In this document: positions 1 to 10,025 of the stretch, one piece after another
Layout of the letters: the number at the start of each line of letters is the position of its first letter
How positions within the stretch are numbered: position 1 is the stretch's first letter
DNA from: Acidobacteriota bacterium
GTDB taxonomy: Bacteria > Acidobacteriota > Terriglobia > UBA7540
DNA length: 35,133 nt
Assembly (NCBI GenBank): GCA_024638215.1
Contig: JAHEKS010000011.1
Coordinates: 1-35,133, forward strand
Reading direction: 5' to 3'
The notes under the pieces: generated by a model
The model's database searches: none
What the model was told of the DNA's origin: nothing
The model's input: only the letters and a program-made list of their open reading frames with translations
Made by a program: the position numbers and the translations under genes

Positions 1-302
1 CCAACGTTCAAGACCACGCCGCTCTTGACGTAAGTCTTGAACCCCTGCTTCTCCACCGTCACGCTGTAATCAGCGGGAAGCAGTTGGGGCAGAACGAACG
101 CCCCCACACTGTCCGTGGTGGTTTTGAACGAAGTGTTCCGGGCCAGATCCGTGGCCGTCACAGTGGCTTGCGGCACTGCCGCACCCTGGGGGTCAACGAC
201 CGTCCCCGTGATCGTTGCGGTCGTGCTGGTCACCTGCGCTGCCAGCGGCAGCTGCGCGGCCAGCGCAAGGATCACCACCAATACCAATTTACCTACTCGC
301 AT
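1..302 (-). CDS. N-terminus of TonB-dependent receptor with carboxypeptidase-regulatory-like (Oar-type) domain, truncated by window edge
   Basis: Manual reverse-strand translation from ATG at 302: MRVGKLVLVVILALAAQLPLAAQVTSTTATITGTVVDPQGAAVPQATVTATDLARNTSFKTTTDSVGAFVLPQLLPADYSVTVEKQGFKTYVKSGVVLNVG; signal peptide plus CarboxypepD_reg pattern. Confidence 0.85.
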   Translation of the reverse strand, partial: MRVGKLVLVVILALAAQLPLAAQVTSTTATITGTVVDPQGAAVPQATVTATDLARNTSFKTTTDSVGAFVLPQLLPADYSVTVEKQGFKTYVKSGVVLNV

Positions 303-1009
303 GGCACTCCTCCTCTTATTCTCAAAGACAGCGCGATTCGTCTTTAGCTTGATAGCGCGCTCTCCCAAACAGGGGACTCTTGGCAGCGAGAGGTCCCCCT
401 CGATTACACCCAACACGACGCACAGGAAACAGCAGATCGGCTCAGCATCTGGGCTCCTTCTACTCCTCACCCATCCGCTGTGCAATTGAATGTTTGTCAA
501 TCACTGTTAGCCATTGGTGAAGATTGAAAATGGCCTGAAAATGCCCATTTCGCACTCGAGTTTACTGTGTGTTCAACAGTTGTCGGAATCGGTGAGAGCG
601 GGCAACGGGAGACTGGCCTCAAGGGTGGCGACCCTGATCTGAGCTGGCATCTGCGTGCCAGACTGGGCACTCACCTGACAGCTTGTCCACAATTCGTGAA
701 CAAGTGCCAACCAGCTCAGCAGGTGCGGGTTTCTTGTCGTGCTGCCGATAGGAGTATGGTGGCCTTGTAAGAGCGTAGGTCAGACGGCTGGCCTCTGCAC
801 AAAAAAGTGGAGGCCACTGCGCGCAGTGCACTGGCCATGAGCTTTCACAAGGAGGGCGGGAAAACATGGGCAGGCGTCGGAAGGAATCGGTTGTCGGATC
901 AAAGATGAAGTGCGGGCGGCCCGGAGTATCTGAAGGGGACGGAATGGCTAGTCTCAGCCATGGCGATGGGGTCGCGTAGCAATGGTGGCTTTCTCGACCA
1001 TTTGAAAAC

Positions 1010-2086
1010 CTAGCGGAGTGCTGGGTCCCTTGTTTCTTCCGGCTTCTCTTGCCCAGCCGTCATGCCAATCCATCTCATTCCTTCGACCCGATTCTGTGGC
1101 CCTCCAATCCCATTCAAGTACATGCTCCCCAGGCTGATTTGCGCGGCACGCACGCCATGTAGAGCGGCCTGCAAATACCATTTGCGTGCCTTGGCAGGGT
1201 TCTTTTCGACGCCCTTGCCCTGGCCATAGCAAGTGGCGACGCTGTTCATGGCTAAGGGAAGCCCCAACTTTGCCGCAGCGAGGTATTCGTTCAAGGCTCC
1301 CCGCAGGTCGTTTGATCTCTCCAAAGCCGTGCCGAGACTGAAATGGGCCTCGGCATAGTCGGGCATGAGTTTGAGCGCGTCACGGAACTGTGCAATGGCA
1401 CCTTGTATATCGCCCTCTCGATATAGGTCGAGCCCTAGGTTCCGGTGAGCATGCGCCACGTCCGGACTATGCTCCCTCAATTGGCTGGCAGCCCGATATT
1501 CAGTGATCGCGGCGGAAGTGTTGCCCATGCGGTCGAGGACGACTCCGAGGTTGTTCAAGGCGTCGGCGCGGTTCGGCTGAAGCTTGGCCACAGACCGGAA
1601 TTGGGCAGCAGCGCCTTCTAGATCTCCCTTGCTTTCAAGGGAAAGCCCCAGATTGAAATCTGCATCGGCGTACTCGGGTTCAAGTCGGATGGCCCCTCGG
1701 TATGCGGCGATGGCGTTGCCAAGGTCGCCGTTTTTTCTGAGAGCATTTCCGAGGCTGAAGTGGGCGTGGGCGTCTTCGGGCTTGAGCTTCACGGCCTCAC
1801 GACATTCAGCAACTGCTTCGTTCAGGTCGCCGGTGCGAGCGAAAACGATACACAAGTTGAGGCGAGCCTCAAAATAGTCAGGCCAGAGACGTAAGGCGGT
1901 TCGGTATTCAGAAATGGCGCCCTGAAGGTCGTAGTCGCTGAAGCGCACGTTCCCGCGAGTGAAATGAACCCCAGCACTCTTCTCCCTCTTGCAATCGGCC
2001 GGCGATCCCTCGCTGCGCAGGGCCCCGCTGGCAAAAAATACTAAGGATACACAGGCTCCGCACAGCACGCGTCTCCACCCGCCCAT
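1010..2086 (-). CDS. Secreted TPR-repeat protein with C-terminal Sel1-like repeats
   Basis: 358-aa ORF with serial TPR units (AISEYRTALRLWPDYFEARLNL..., AIAAYRGAIRLEPEYADADFNLG...) and Sel1-like AMNSVATCYGQGKGVEKNPAKARKWYLQAALHG. Confidence 0.85.
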   Translation of the reverse strand: MGGWRRVLCGACVSLVFFASGALRSEGSPADCKREKSAGVHFTRGNVRFSDYDLQGAISEYRTALRLWPDYFEARLNLCIVFARTGDLNEAVAECREAVKLKPEDAHAHFSLGNALRKNGDLGNAIAAYRGAIRLEPEYADADFNLGLSLESKGDLEGAAAQFRSVAKLQPNRADALNNLGVVLDRMGNTSAAITEYRAASQLREHSPDVAHAHRNLGLDLYREGDIQGAIAQFRDALKLMPDYAEAHFSLGTALERSNDLRGALNEYLAAAKLGLPLAMNSVATCYGQGKGVEKNPAKARKWYLQAALHGVRAAQISLGSMYLNGIGGPQNRVEGMRWIGMTAGQEKPEETRDPALR

Positions 2087-2391
2087 TTTTCCTCCAACTT
2101 CTTGGCTACAGACGTTGTCGATACGTCCGGCGTTAGGTTGAGAAGTGTGTGTAATGACCAGTGTCGAGGATGCCCCGAAAACCGACTTTACCCCTGCGCC
2201 GTTTGGGCGTCAAGCTCCAATGTACTCTCCGAGACTGTGCCCAAATCGACCCCAGGCTGACGAGTTCGCAGCCCACGACCTAAACGTCCGAGGCCGCGTC
2301 GCCCACACGACCCATAAGGAAGAAGAAGAAATGGTTGCCCCTTATAATTCTCGTCGTCAGATGCTTCACCGTCTGTTAAGATTCAAGCCCG

Positions 2392-3300
2392 ATGGAGTTT
2401 CGTGAGCTGCGCAGTCTAGTCGCCCTAGCTGACCTGGGCGGCATCGCAAGGGCCGCCGAAAAGCTTCACCTCAGCGCGCCTGCCATTCACAAGCAACTGA
2501 AGCTATTGGAGTCGGAACTGGGAGTTCAACTTTACGAAAAGGTGGGCCGAAACCTCCACCTAACCCAGGCCGCTCAAATCCTGCTCCCTTACCTGAGAGA
2601 TATGCTTGCGGAGTATCAGTCAGCCCTTTCCGCGCTCGACGAATGGAAGGGTCTGAAGCGTGGTCTGGTGAGTATCGGCACGGGGCCTACGACGTACGTC
2701 CTGCCGGCTATCCTGAAAGAATTCCGCCACTTGCATCCCGGCGTAGAAGTTTTCGTCGAGACCGGGAACACACCTGTGCTCTTGGAGGACCTAAGCAAGG
2801 GCTCCCTGGATTTGGCCATGCTGGTCTCGGCCGACTTGGCGGAGCGGGAAGATTTTTGCGTCGAGGCCACGTGGGATTTCGAGTTTGTGCTGGTCTCGCA
2901 CCTGCGCCAGCCGCCGCGACGTCCACGCCTGTCTGATTTGCAGGATCACCGGTTCATCCTGTTCCGTAGAGGATCGCGGATGCAGGCTTCGATCGATCGA
3001 TACTTTGCCTCGCACGCGTTTGAACCTAATGCCGTCATGAGGCTCGACAACTCGGATCTCATCAGGGCCATGGTCCGCGCCGGCCTGGGAATCGCCTTGC
3101 TCCCGTATTGGGTAGTAGCTAGGGACATCAAGGATAGGCAACTCAGTCTCGTGCGCCAAGCTGAGCCGCCTCTCTTTTCCAAACTTGCCCTCGTAAGACG
3201 TAGAGTGAGCTACGTGCCGGGCCCCGTCCAGGCTTTTATTGCCGCGGCTCGCAATCTCGATCAAACACACCTCCGGCTTCTCACTGCGACTCGCCGGTAA
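2392..3300 (+). CDS. LysR-family transcriptional regulator
   Basis: 302 aa; N-terminal HTH MEFRELRSLVALADLGGIARAAEKLHLSAPAIHKQLKLLESELGVQLYEKVGRNLHLTQ and LysR substrate-binding domain. Confidence 0.93.
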   Translation: MEFRELRSLVALADLGGIARAAEKLHLSAPAIHKQLKLLESELGVQLYEKVGRNLHLTQAAQILLPYLRDMLAEYQSALSALDEWKGLKRGLVSIGTGPTTYVLPAILKEFRHLHPGVEVFVETGNTPVLLEDLSKGSLDLAMLVSADLAEREDFCVEATWDFEFVLVSHLRQPPRRPRLSDLQDHRFILFRRGSRMQASIDRYFASHAFEPNAVMRLDNSDLIRAMVRAGLGIALLPYWVVARDIKDRQLSLVRQAEPPLFSKLALVRRRVSYVPGPVQAFIAAARNLDQTHLRLLTATRR

Positions 3301-3461
3301 TTTCACCTTTCTTCAGCAAATATCTCAACCGCCCCGCAATCAGCGCGTTTCGGGCCTGCAACCTCTGGAGTGTGACTGCGAACTGTGATTGAGGATCGAG
3401 CAAGGGGGGTCAATGTAGTTGGCTGACCACAACCTTGCTTCCGGGAGCCTTGCTGTTAGGG

Positions 3462-4349
3462 TCAATCCGCGTCGGATTCCCAGAAACTAAACTTGGACGG
3501 GGTCTCCGGAACGTAATCCGAGTGCAAAACCACCCGAGTGTGATGAATCTGGGGGCTCAGCGTGTCCCGATAAGCAATGCAGCAACCCAGCCAGATATGA
3601 GCGACGTAACTCTTGTCGGGATCAATTGGTTCCTCAAGGGTGGAGCGCAATAGCGCGCTGCCCGTGAAATTAACTATCTCGTCGGTCGTTCTGCGGATGA
3701 GTGTCTTGGGCATGAGCGTCAGAGCAGCCATTGGGCTCTTGCACCGCTGCTCGCTTGTGTTCCACAGCGTTCTGTTTACCTGCTCTGGAACTCTAGGCTC
3801 AGCCGTAGTAATGCCGTGGAACTCAAAGGGGGCAATCTTGATAGCAGGGGAATTTCCGAAGTTTTTAATTGTAAAAGAGACTCGCGCTTTTATAGCTCCA
3901 ACTTCTGGCGGCCCATCCGCAGTTGTCCTTTTGAGCACCAAGCTGACGCTCTCAACGGTAGGGGCATGTTCGAGATCAATTCCAACCCAAGGGCGCTCGC
4001 CGTTGATAAGTGTCTCAGCACTTTTCCTTGCCGCGTCCGCACTCATTTGCTGCGCTCCAGTCTGAACCTGCATCTGACCCAAAGTCTGAGCAAAGGCAGC
4101 CTGATTATCCTTCAGAGTTCGCGCAGCAGTAGAGGCAGCGCTTTCAGCGGCATTGGCGCCTTGCTTGGCAGCATCGGCGGCCTGCTTGGAGGCTCTGGCC
4201 GCTTTGATGGAAATTCTCAGGCCTCTGCGCATGTATTCGGCCTGTTTGCAAATGGCGAAGACCATGACTATGGTCACGAGAGCGTAGACAAACGTAGCAA
4301 CGGCAATGAGATTATTAGCCGTGAACCAACCCAAGCTGAAGTGTTCCAT
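3462..4349 (-). CDS. Hypothetical membrane protein, N-terminal TM helix plus coiled coil
   Basis: 295-aa ORF; TM segment LIAVATFVYALVTIVMVFAIC followed by Ala-rich heptad region. Confidence 0.7.
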   Translation of the reverse strand: MEHFSLGWFTANNLIAVATFVYALVTIVMVFAICKQAEYMRRGLRISIKAARASKQAADAAKQGANAAESAASTAARTLKDNQAAFAQTLGQMQVQTGAQQMSADAARKSAETLINGERPWVGIDLEHAPTVESVSLVLKRTTADGPPEVGAIKARVSFTIKNFGNSPAIKIAPFEFHGITTAEPRVPEQVNRTLWNTSEQRCKSPMAALTLMPKTLIRRTTDEIVNFTGSALLRSTLEEPIDPDKSYVAHIWLGCCIAYRDTLSPQIHHTRVVLHSDYVPETPSKFSFWESDAD

Positions 4350-6745
4350 GCTGTGCTCCTTACGGTCGTCGTTGTCCTGTTCGGCATTGGATTTGTATGC
4401 CTAGGGTCTTCATATTTAGTCCCGGTGTGGATCGGGGAGCATCGCGCCGAGCGTAGTTTCACAGCCCAGATTTCGCCGTCACTCAGGTTCTTATCCAGCG
4501 TCACGTTCCCACGGGTCTGGGTGAACCGGACCGGGCGATCGGTCATGATACCTTTCGCCTCGCCGACGCGCCATGGAATCCGGATCGAAATGGAAGTGTG
4601 GGCGGGCTTGTGAGCATGATTGAAGATGAAGATCAGTTGCTCGTGCGGGCTGACCAACCGGCGCACCTCCACTTCGCCGGTCCCCTGGCCGGAAACCTTC
4701 ACGTCCGCGCGGACTCCCGCGCCCCGCGCCAGCGCAAGCAACAGATGCGCCGTGGACGGATCGTGCTGGCGCTCGTAAGAAAGAGCCAGGAACGTTCCCG
4801 CCAGGATGGCTTTCCCCTTGCCGTAATTCTTTTCGACCATGGCCGGCTGGCCGTCTTGAAGACGCGCCAGGACCCGCGCGCCCTCGAGCGGCTCCAACTC
4901 TTCCTCGAAAGCATCACCGCGCACCGCTGCGCCGGCTTTCATGCCGGGCAAGCCGGTTGAGGGTTCCATCAGCAGGCGGGCGGAGGTGACCGGTCGGATC
5001 AGCTCTTCCCGGGCGCCGAACACCTGCGAGAGTCCAAAGCCCGGAATCACCTCGCTCGCAAATCCCCGAGCGTCGTTCCAGGCGAGCCGCGCCTCCGCCA
5101 CCGCCGTTCCGCCCTGCTCAACGTAGCGCTTCACTCCTTCCGCCACCTGCTGCGACAGCATGACCGCATAGGGCAGAAACAGAATCTTGTAGGCCCGCAC
5201 CCTGCCGTCCGTCACATCCTGGGTACTCACAAAATCCACGGGAATCTGTTGCTCCAGGAAAGCGCGGTCGAGGCCTTGCAGCGAATCGCGTTCCGCATTG
5301 CCCAGCGTCGAGAGCGACGATTCCGTTCCGCCCACCATGTAAGACAGGCGGTTGTAAAGGATCGCCACCTGCGCCGCGGCCGGCTGGGCCCTGTCAAGGT
5401 CAGCGGCATTTCGTTCGATGATCCTCGCCGTCTCGCCAGCGGTTCGCGCCCGTGGCGTCAGCGTGCCGTCCAGGTGGATCAATCCGTACCCGTTCGATTC
5501 GTACCCGGCGTTCATCGGATACCAAGCATAAAGGGCAATTTCGCGCGCCCCGTGCGCGATCACCTCCCACATCCAGTAGGCTTCATCGTGAGCGGTGACG
5601 GGCTCCGCGATGCGCATTCCCGTGACGCCCTGGCCCGCCTGCAATTCACCGATCCAAAACCCCTTGCCAAAGCTGTGCCCGGCTGAGCGCTCAAAGTCCA
5701 ACCCCGCCGCCAAGTGCTCGTAGGACCACGGATGTCTGGACTCCGCATGCTTGGGATAGAGCGATGTGCCGAAGAAGTCGGCACTCTCCGCCATCTTCCA
5801 GTCATCCGGCTCGCCATAGCCGTCCCGGGGATCAGTGAACAATCCCGGCACTGCCGCGTGGCTGGTGATGGGATGAAGATGATCGGCGCTGCGGACCGCA
5901 TCCACTCGCGTCTTCAAATCCGCCGCCAGCTTTTCGCTAATAAACGCCCGCCAGTCCAGGTAGTCCGTGAAGGAAAGAATGGTTGAAAACCTCGGCGCCG
6001 TCACCTCGTTCCAGCTTGCAAATCCGCGGTACCACGCCTTGTTCAGCGCCGCCAGAGTCCGGTATTTCGCCTGCAGCCAGCGCCGAAATCGCTCTTGCGT
6101 GTAGCGGTTGTAGCCAAACTCGGGGTTGTTGAGATAGCCGAACTCCGCCCAGTTGACGAGGTGCGGCTCGCTCCACACATCCCAGCCGTAGAGCGAGGGG
6201 TAGCGGTTCGCGTCCTCGGACAGCGCCTCGAGGAATTTCACAACCTCGGTGTGAACAGCCGGATCGTCCACGGAGTATCCGGGCGCCGCCTGGGAATCGA
6301 TGACCGCTCCCGAACGGTCCACAAACCGCGCGTCGGGATAGCGTTGGCCCACCCAGTCCGGCGCGGAATCTGTATAGATCTGCACAATCACCCGCAGACC
6401 TCGCGCCTGGGCAAGCTGAAGCAGGAGGTTGAGATTTTGGAAGTCAAACTGCCCGGGCGCGGGCTCGGCCGTGGCCCAGTCCACCCAGCACTTGACGGTG
6501 TTAAAGCCCACCGCCCTGATCTGGTCCAGATCCTCGCCCCAGCGTTCGGCGCTTGAGGCGTTGACCGGCTCCAGCATCGGAGCGCGCGCCTTGCCGCCGC
6601 CATACCACACCGCGACCGGGAAAAAGGGCTGCGGAGGCGAAGCTGCCTGAGGCGCGCCGGGACTGAGGGCGGCCCGCACCAGCCAGAGCGTCAGAACCGC
6701 GCTCAAGATTCCGAACCCGCCCCGCCTTGTCTTCACAACCTTCAT
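4274..6745 (-). CDS. Glycoside hydrolase family 42-like beta-galactosidase
   Basis: 823-aa ORF with GH42-type TIM barrel features (GFNTVKCWVDWATAEPAPGQFDFQNLN, GWDVWSEPHLVNW, FWIGELQAGQG) and trimerisation-type domain. The last ~55 aa look unrelated and overlap the next gene. Confidence 0.85.
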   Translation of the reverse strand: MKVVKTRRGGFGILSAVLTLWLVRAALSPGAPQAASPPQPFFPVAVWYGGGKARAPMLEPVNASSAERWGEDLDQIRAVGFNTVKCWVDWATAEPAPGQFDFQNLNLLLQLAQARGLRVIVQIYTDSAPDWVGQRYPDARFVDRSGAVIDSQAAPGYSVDDPAVHTEVVKFLEALSEDANRYPSLYGWDVWSEPHLVNWAEFGYLNNPEFGYNRYTQERFRRWLQAKYRTLAALNKAWYRGFASWNEVTAPRFSTILSFTDYLDWRAFISEKLAADLKTRVDAVRSADHLHPITSHAAVPGLFTDPRDGYGEPDDWKMAESADFFGTSLYPKHAESRHPWSYEHLAAGLDFERSAGHSFGKGFWIGELQAGQGVTGMRIAEPVTAHDEAYWMWEVIAHGAREIALYAWYPMNAGYESNGYGLIHLDGTLTPRARTAGETARIIERNAADLDRAQPAAAQVAILYNRLSYMVGGTESSLSTLGNAERDSLQGLDRAFLEQQIPVDFVSTQDVTDGRVRAYKILFLPYAVMLSQQVAEGVKRYVEQGGTAVAEARLAWNDARGFASEVIPGFGLSQVFGAREELIRPVTSARLLMEPSTGLPGMKAGAAVRGDAFEEELEPLEGARVLARLQDGQPAMVEKNYGKGKAILAGTFLALSYERQHDPSTAHLLLALARGAGVRADVKVSGQGTGEVEVRRLVSPHEQLIFIFNHAHKPAHTSISIRIPWRVGEAKGIMTDRPVRFTQTRGNVTLDKNLSDGEIWAVKLRSARCSPIHTGTKYEDPRHTNPMPNRTTTTVRSTAWNTSAWVGSRLIISLPLLRLSTLS

Positions 6746-6830
6746 CTCGAGACAGCTTCCTCCAGGCTGTACGAAGCCGAAGCCCCGCCTCTCGTTTCAG
6801 TCAGAAGGCAACGCAGGTTTGAGGCGTTGC

Positions 6831-7586
6831 TCAGGGAACGCGCCGGGAAACCCGCCGCGCGTGTTCCACGAAAACCTGCTGGTTGTAATCAGGAGCAAGT
6901 CCCGCATTGGGGGAGACGAAGGTCAGCGGCTTGCGTCCACTCTTGACCAACCGTGAGGCGGTCTCCGCCACCAACGCCATGGCAATCGAAACGCTCGCCA
7001 CCGTCGAACCCGCCGCAAACTTCTCCCGCATCCCCTCGACTTCCACCAGGGCGTCTTCGGGCGGCACGCAGTTGTCTATGGCGATGTCAGCGACATCCGG
7101 GAGCTGCTGGCCGCTCGAATGCGTCGCTTTGGCCTGGCGGCGATTCTGGTGGGAAGAAACGGTGATGACCGTCAACCCGCGCCGCTTGGCCTCCATCGCG
7201 GCTTCGACGGGGGCAGCGTTCAGCCCGCCGTGCGAGAAAATCAGGATGGAATCCCTCGGCTCGAGCTGGTAGCTTGCCAGGATGTTTTGGGCGTAGCCCT
7301 CCTGGCGTTCCAGCCACAGTAACTCGCGCGCGCCGCCCGGCCCCACCACGTTGAACCACATGAGGCGGGGGTCGTAAATGGGGCAGAAGCCCACAAAGCT
7401 GCCATAGCGCGGAAACACGTCCAGAACGGGGATCACCGAGTGCCCACTCCCGAACAAGTAAACCAATCCTTCTGACTCGACCGATTTTGCCATCGCGGCG
7501 CCGGCGCTCGCTATTGCGGCGCCTTGCGTCTCCTCAATCTGCCTCAACACTGCGCGAATCCGAGAAAAATACACTTCCGATGACAT
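6831..7586 (-). CDS. SIS (sugar isomerase) domain protein
   Basis: 251 aa; VYLFGSGHSVIPVLDVFPRYGS and SILIFSHGGLNAAPVEAAMEAKRRGLTVITVSSH are typical SIS motifs. Confidence 0.88.
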   Translation of the reverse strand: MSSEVYFSRIRAVLRQIEETQGAAIASAGAAMAKSVESEGLVYLFGSGHSVIPVLDVFPRYGSFVGFCPIYDPRLMWFNVVGPGGARELLWLERQEGYAQNILASYQLEPRDSILIFSHGGLNAAPVEAAMEAKRRGLTVITVSSHQNRRQAKATHSSGQQLPDVADIAIDNCVPPEDALVEVEGMREKFAAGSTVASVSIAMALVAETASRLVKSGRKPLTFVSPNAGLAPDYNQQVFVEHARRVSRRVP

Positions 7587-8137
7587 AGCTAAAGTCTTCC
7601 TCTCCGGAACCGCGCCCCGCAGTCTTGCCGACCCAACACCGGCGCACCCCCATGCTTCATCATCCTCGGTGTAGGTTCAAGCGCTTCACCGCTGTAACGA
7701 CATATCCCCACAGTGCGCGGGCGACAAGCAACACTAGGCAACAAAGGCTCTGACGCAATCAAGTCCTTATGTGCTGATCATCATAACAATGTCAAGTGAC
7801 TTTTTGCAGCGTGACGTCCCCGTGCTGCGCCCGCGGCAGAACCGCGGCCCGCCAGCGCCCCTTCAACCAGCAAGATCACGCTGGACTTGTGTGCGCGAGC
7901 GACTACCTGGTAGGGTCGGGGACTGGCGCGGTAGCGTCCGCAGAACGTGCGGTGCTCCGGTCAGAAGGAACTACTACGCCACGCCGACATTCGAACCACG
8001 TTGAATATTTGCACTCAGGTCGTATCGTCAGAAAAGCGCGAGGTAGCCTCGAGAGTCGTCAACGCTCTATGGAAGTGAATGTGTACGAAGTTGTACTTTT
8101 TCAGAAATCGTTCTTGAGGCTGAGTCCTTTAGAATGA

Positions 8138-8182
8138 TGGTCGGGGCGCCCAGATTTGAACTGGGGACCTTTTGGTCCCGAA
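8138..8182 (-). other. 3'-half tRNA-Pro(CGG) fragment (anticodon loop to CCA), probable att scar
   Basis: Reverse complement TTCGGGA-CCAAA-AGGTC-CCCAGTTCAAATCTGGG-CGCCCCG-A-CCA: anticodon loop, T-arm and acceptor 3' strand. The 5' anticodon stem (TACAG) does not pair and no 5' half is present. Confidence 0.8.
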
Positions 8183-8220
8183 CTGTAAACTGGACGATCG
8201 CTACTGAATACGACAAGTAG

Positions 8221-8228
8221 AGATCACC
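8221..8228. repeat. Left target-site duplication AGATCACC
   Basis: Identical octamer directly abuts both IS ends (8221-8228 and 10096-10103). Confidence 0.85.
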
Positions 8229-8248
8229 GTAAACGTCCGGTTTTGCTT

Positions 8249-9655
8249 TCAATTACCCACAAGTTTGGCCGCATTGAACCCAAGCTCGATGTCGGTGAGT
8301 AGGGAGAGCCCGCGCCACATGACCTTATTACCCGGCGGAGGATCATCAGCGCGAGCAAGGTAGCCGCCCAGCCGGGCCAGCTTGGTGATGTAGAAAGACA
8401 GCGACCTCTTTACGGCGCGATCTACAGGGCGATCCGGGACAAGATGATCAAGCAGTTGGCGCTCTGTTTTGGAAAACACATGGCCGGCAGGCATTCGTGA
8501 GTCGGCGCGGTTGAGCATGGTCATCCAGAAAAGTCGCCAACTCAGAATCGAGAAGACCGAGATCAGGTTCACCAGCCGATCCGCTGTCCGCAGCCTCGAT
8601 GCCTCCGCCTTACAGCCCGACTTCAAGATCTTATGGTAGGTTTCGACCTTCCAGCGCGACGCATACCAGACCAATTTCTGGATGGCCTCGGCCCGAGAAC
8701 TGACGGGGAGATCGGTGAGGAGTTTCCAATCGATCGACTCCCGATCCTTGGGCGTCTCAAGCTCTTGCGCGTAGATCACGGTCAGTGTTAGTTCGGGATA
8801 CCGTTTCTGTTTTCCGATCGGAGGGAGGACCCGAATACGGCGCCATCGAATCTCCAAGGTGGCTCGCGCGCCATGCCCCTGTTTGTCTCTCACCTCGACT
8901 CGATGCAAGACTTTTGACTGGGGCTTGTCCATTTCCTGCGAGATCGTGCGCGTTCCGTCTTCTGCTAGGCGATCCACGCAGGTCCGTACCAGGAAATGGG
9001 TTCCCGCTTCCTGGGCGACGCAGAAAAGCTCGTAGATGTCGCTTTCCCGATCCCCAATATGGACGCATCGCTCCGGTTCATTCAGGAGCGTGGTGGCCTG
9101 CTTCAGGTTCTCGAGCCAGCGGATGCTTTCCTTCTCTTCGATAGGAACCCGGGTCGGATTAATCTTCTTTTTAAGCGCGTTGCACTCCTTGAACCGCTTT
9201 CTCGTCCAGAACTTCACAGCCGCGATTCCGAGCGGCAGGCCCTCGGTGGTGACCACGAGGCTGGAATGCATCAGGAGGCCGCACACGGTATGCATGCGAA
9301 AGCGGCCGGCCGGGTCCTTGCCGCTGTTCACCCGATTCGTAAGCCCTATCGCTTGAGGATCTTCTCTCTGAAAAGAGAATTCGGTTGTGTCGTGGAGCAC
9401 CAGAACCCATCCCTCGGTGACTCGGAAGCGAGCCCGCGTCGCCAGAAAATGGCCGGAAAGAATCTCCCGCTCGCTGACTCTCTCATTGGCGAAGAACCTG
9501 TAAGCGGCCTTCGTGCTGGCCTAGTCCTGGCAGACCATGGGGATGGTTTCGCCTAATCCCTTGGAGAGCCTTTCCAGCAAGATCCGGAACCGTTTTCCCA
9601 GACGTGCGTCCGCAAATCGGCAGTCCTCCAGTTCATCGTCGAGCCAGGATGTCAT
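8249..9655 (-). pseudogene. IS4-family (Tn5-like) transposase interrupted by one in-frame TAG
   Basis: Manual translation from ATG at 9655: MTSWLDDELEDCRFADARLGKRFRILLERLSKGLGETIPMVCQD*ASTKAAYRFFANERVSEREILSGHFLATRARFRVTEGWVLVLHDTTEFSF..., same frame as the called ORF 8249..9400; TAG at 9521-9523. Confidence 0.9.
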
Positions 9656-9695
9656 GAAAGGCGCCTCCACAATTGTGCATTGATCCGGTGCGACC

Positions 9696-9717
9696 CCTAA
9701 TGTAATATTACATTAGG
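9696..9717. promoter_or_regulatory. Perfect 22-bp palindrome between the divergent IS genes, candidate operator
   Basis: CCTAATGTAATATTACATTAGG equals its own reverse complement; lies 8 bp before the 9726 start codon and 40 bp upstream of the transposase start. Confidence 0.7.
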
Positions 9718-9725
9718 ATATCACG

Positions 9726-10025
9726 ATGAAAAAGACTCTTGAATTCGAGTGGCCGATTCTTCCGGGAAGTATCTCCACCGCCCGAAGCCGCTGCGGAAAA
9801 GCCCGTTGCGCGTGCAAGCTCAGATCGCCACGCCTGCACGGCATCTACTATCGATGGACTGGGTTTATCGAGGGAAAAAGAACCACGAAGACCGTCAGCA
9901 AGGAAGTGGCTCGGGAATGCCTGCGCAGCATCCGCAATTACCGCAGACTTCAGAGAGACATTGAGAAACTTCTGCGGAAAGCTCTCGCCAACGCGCCCTG
10001 GACATCCCGTTTCACGTCGCCGTGA
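9726..10025 (+). CDS. Small IS passenger protein, DUF6788-like CGK-x-x-C-x-C motif family
   Basis: 99 aa: SRCGKARCACK...LHGIYYRWTGFIEGKRTTKTVSKEVARECLRSIRNYRRLQRDIEKLLRKAL; family assignment from recalled motif only. Confidence 0.65.
   Translation: MKKTLEFEWPILPGSISTARSRCGKARCACKLRSPRLHGIYYRWTGFIEGKRTTKTVSKEVARECLRSIRNYRRLQRDIEKLLRKALANAPWTSRFTSP

Noticed and set aside
8067-8252. Minus-strand ORF ending VRDQKVPSSNLGAPTIILKDS
   Set aside because: Sense translation of the tRNA-Pro 3' half, not a protein.
9703-9711. TAATATTAC, identical to the geminivirus/CRESS rolling-circle nonanucleotide
   Set aside because: It is the centre of a 22-bp palindrome inside an IS, is not in the loop of a GC-rich stem-loop, and no Rep protein is nearby; chance is the simplest explanation.
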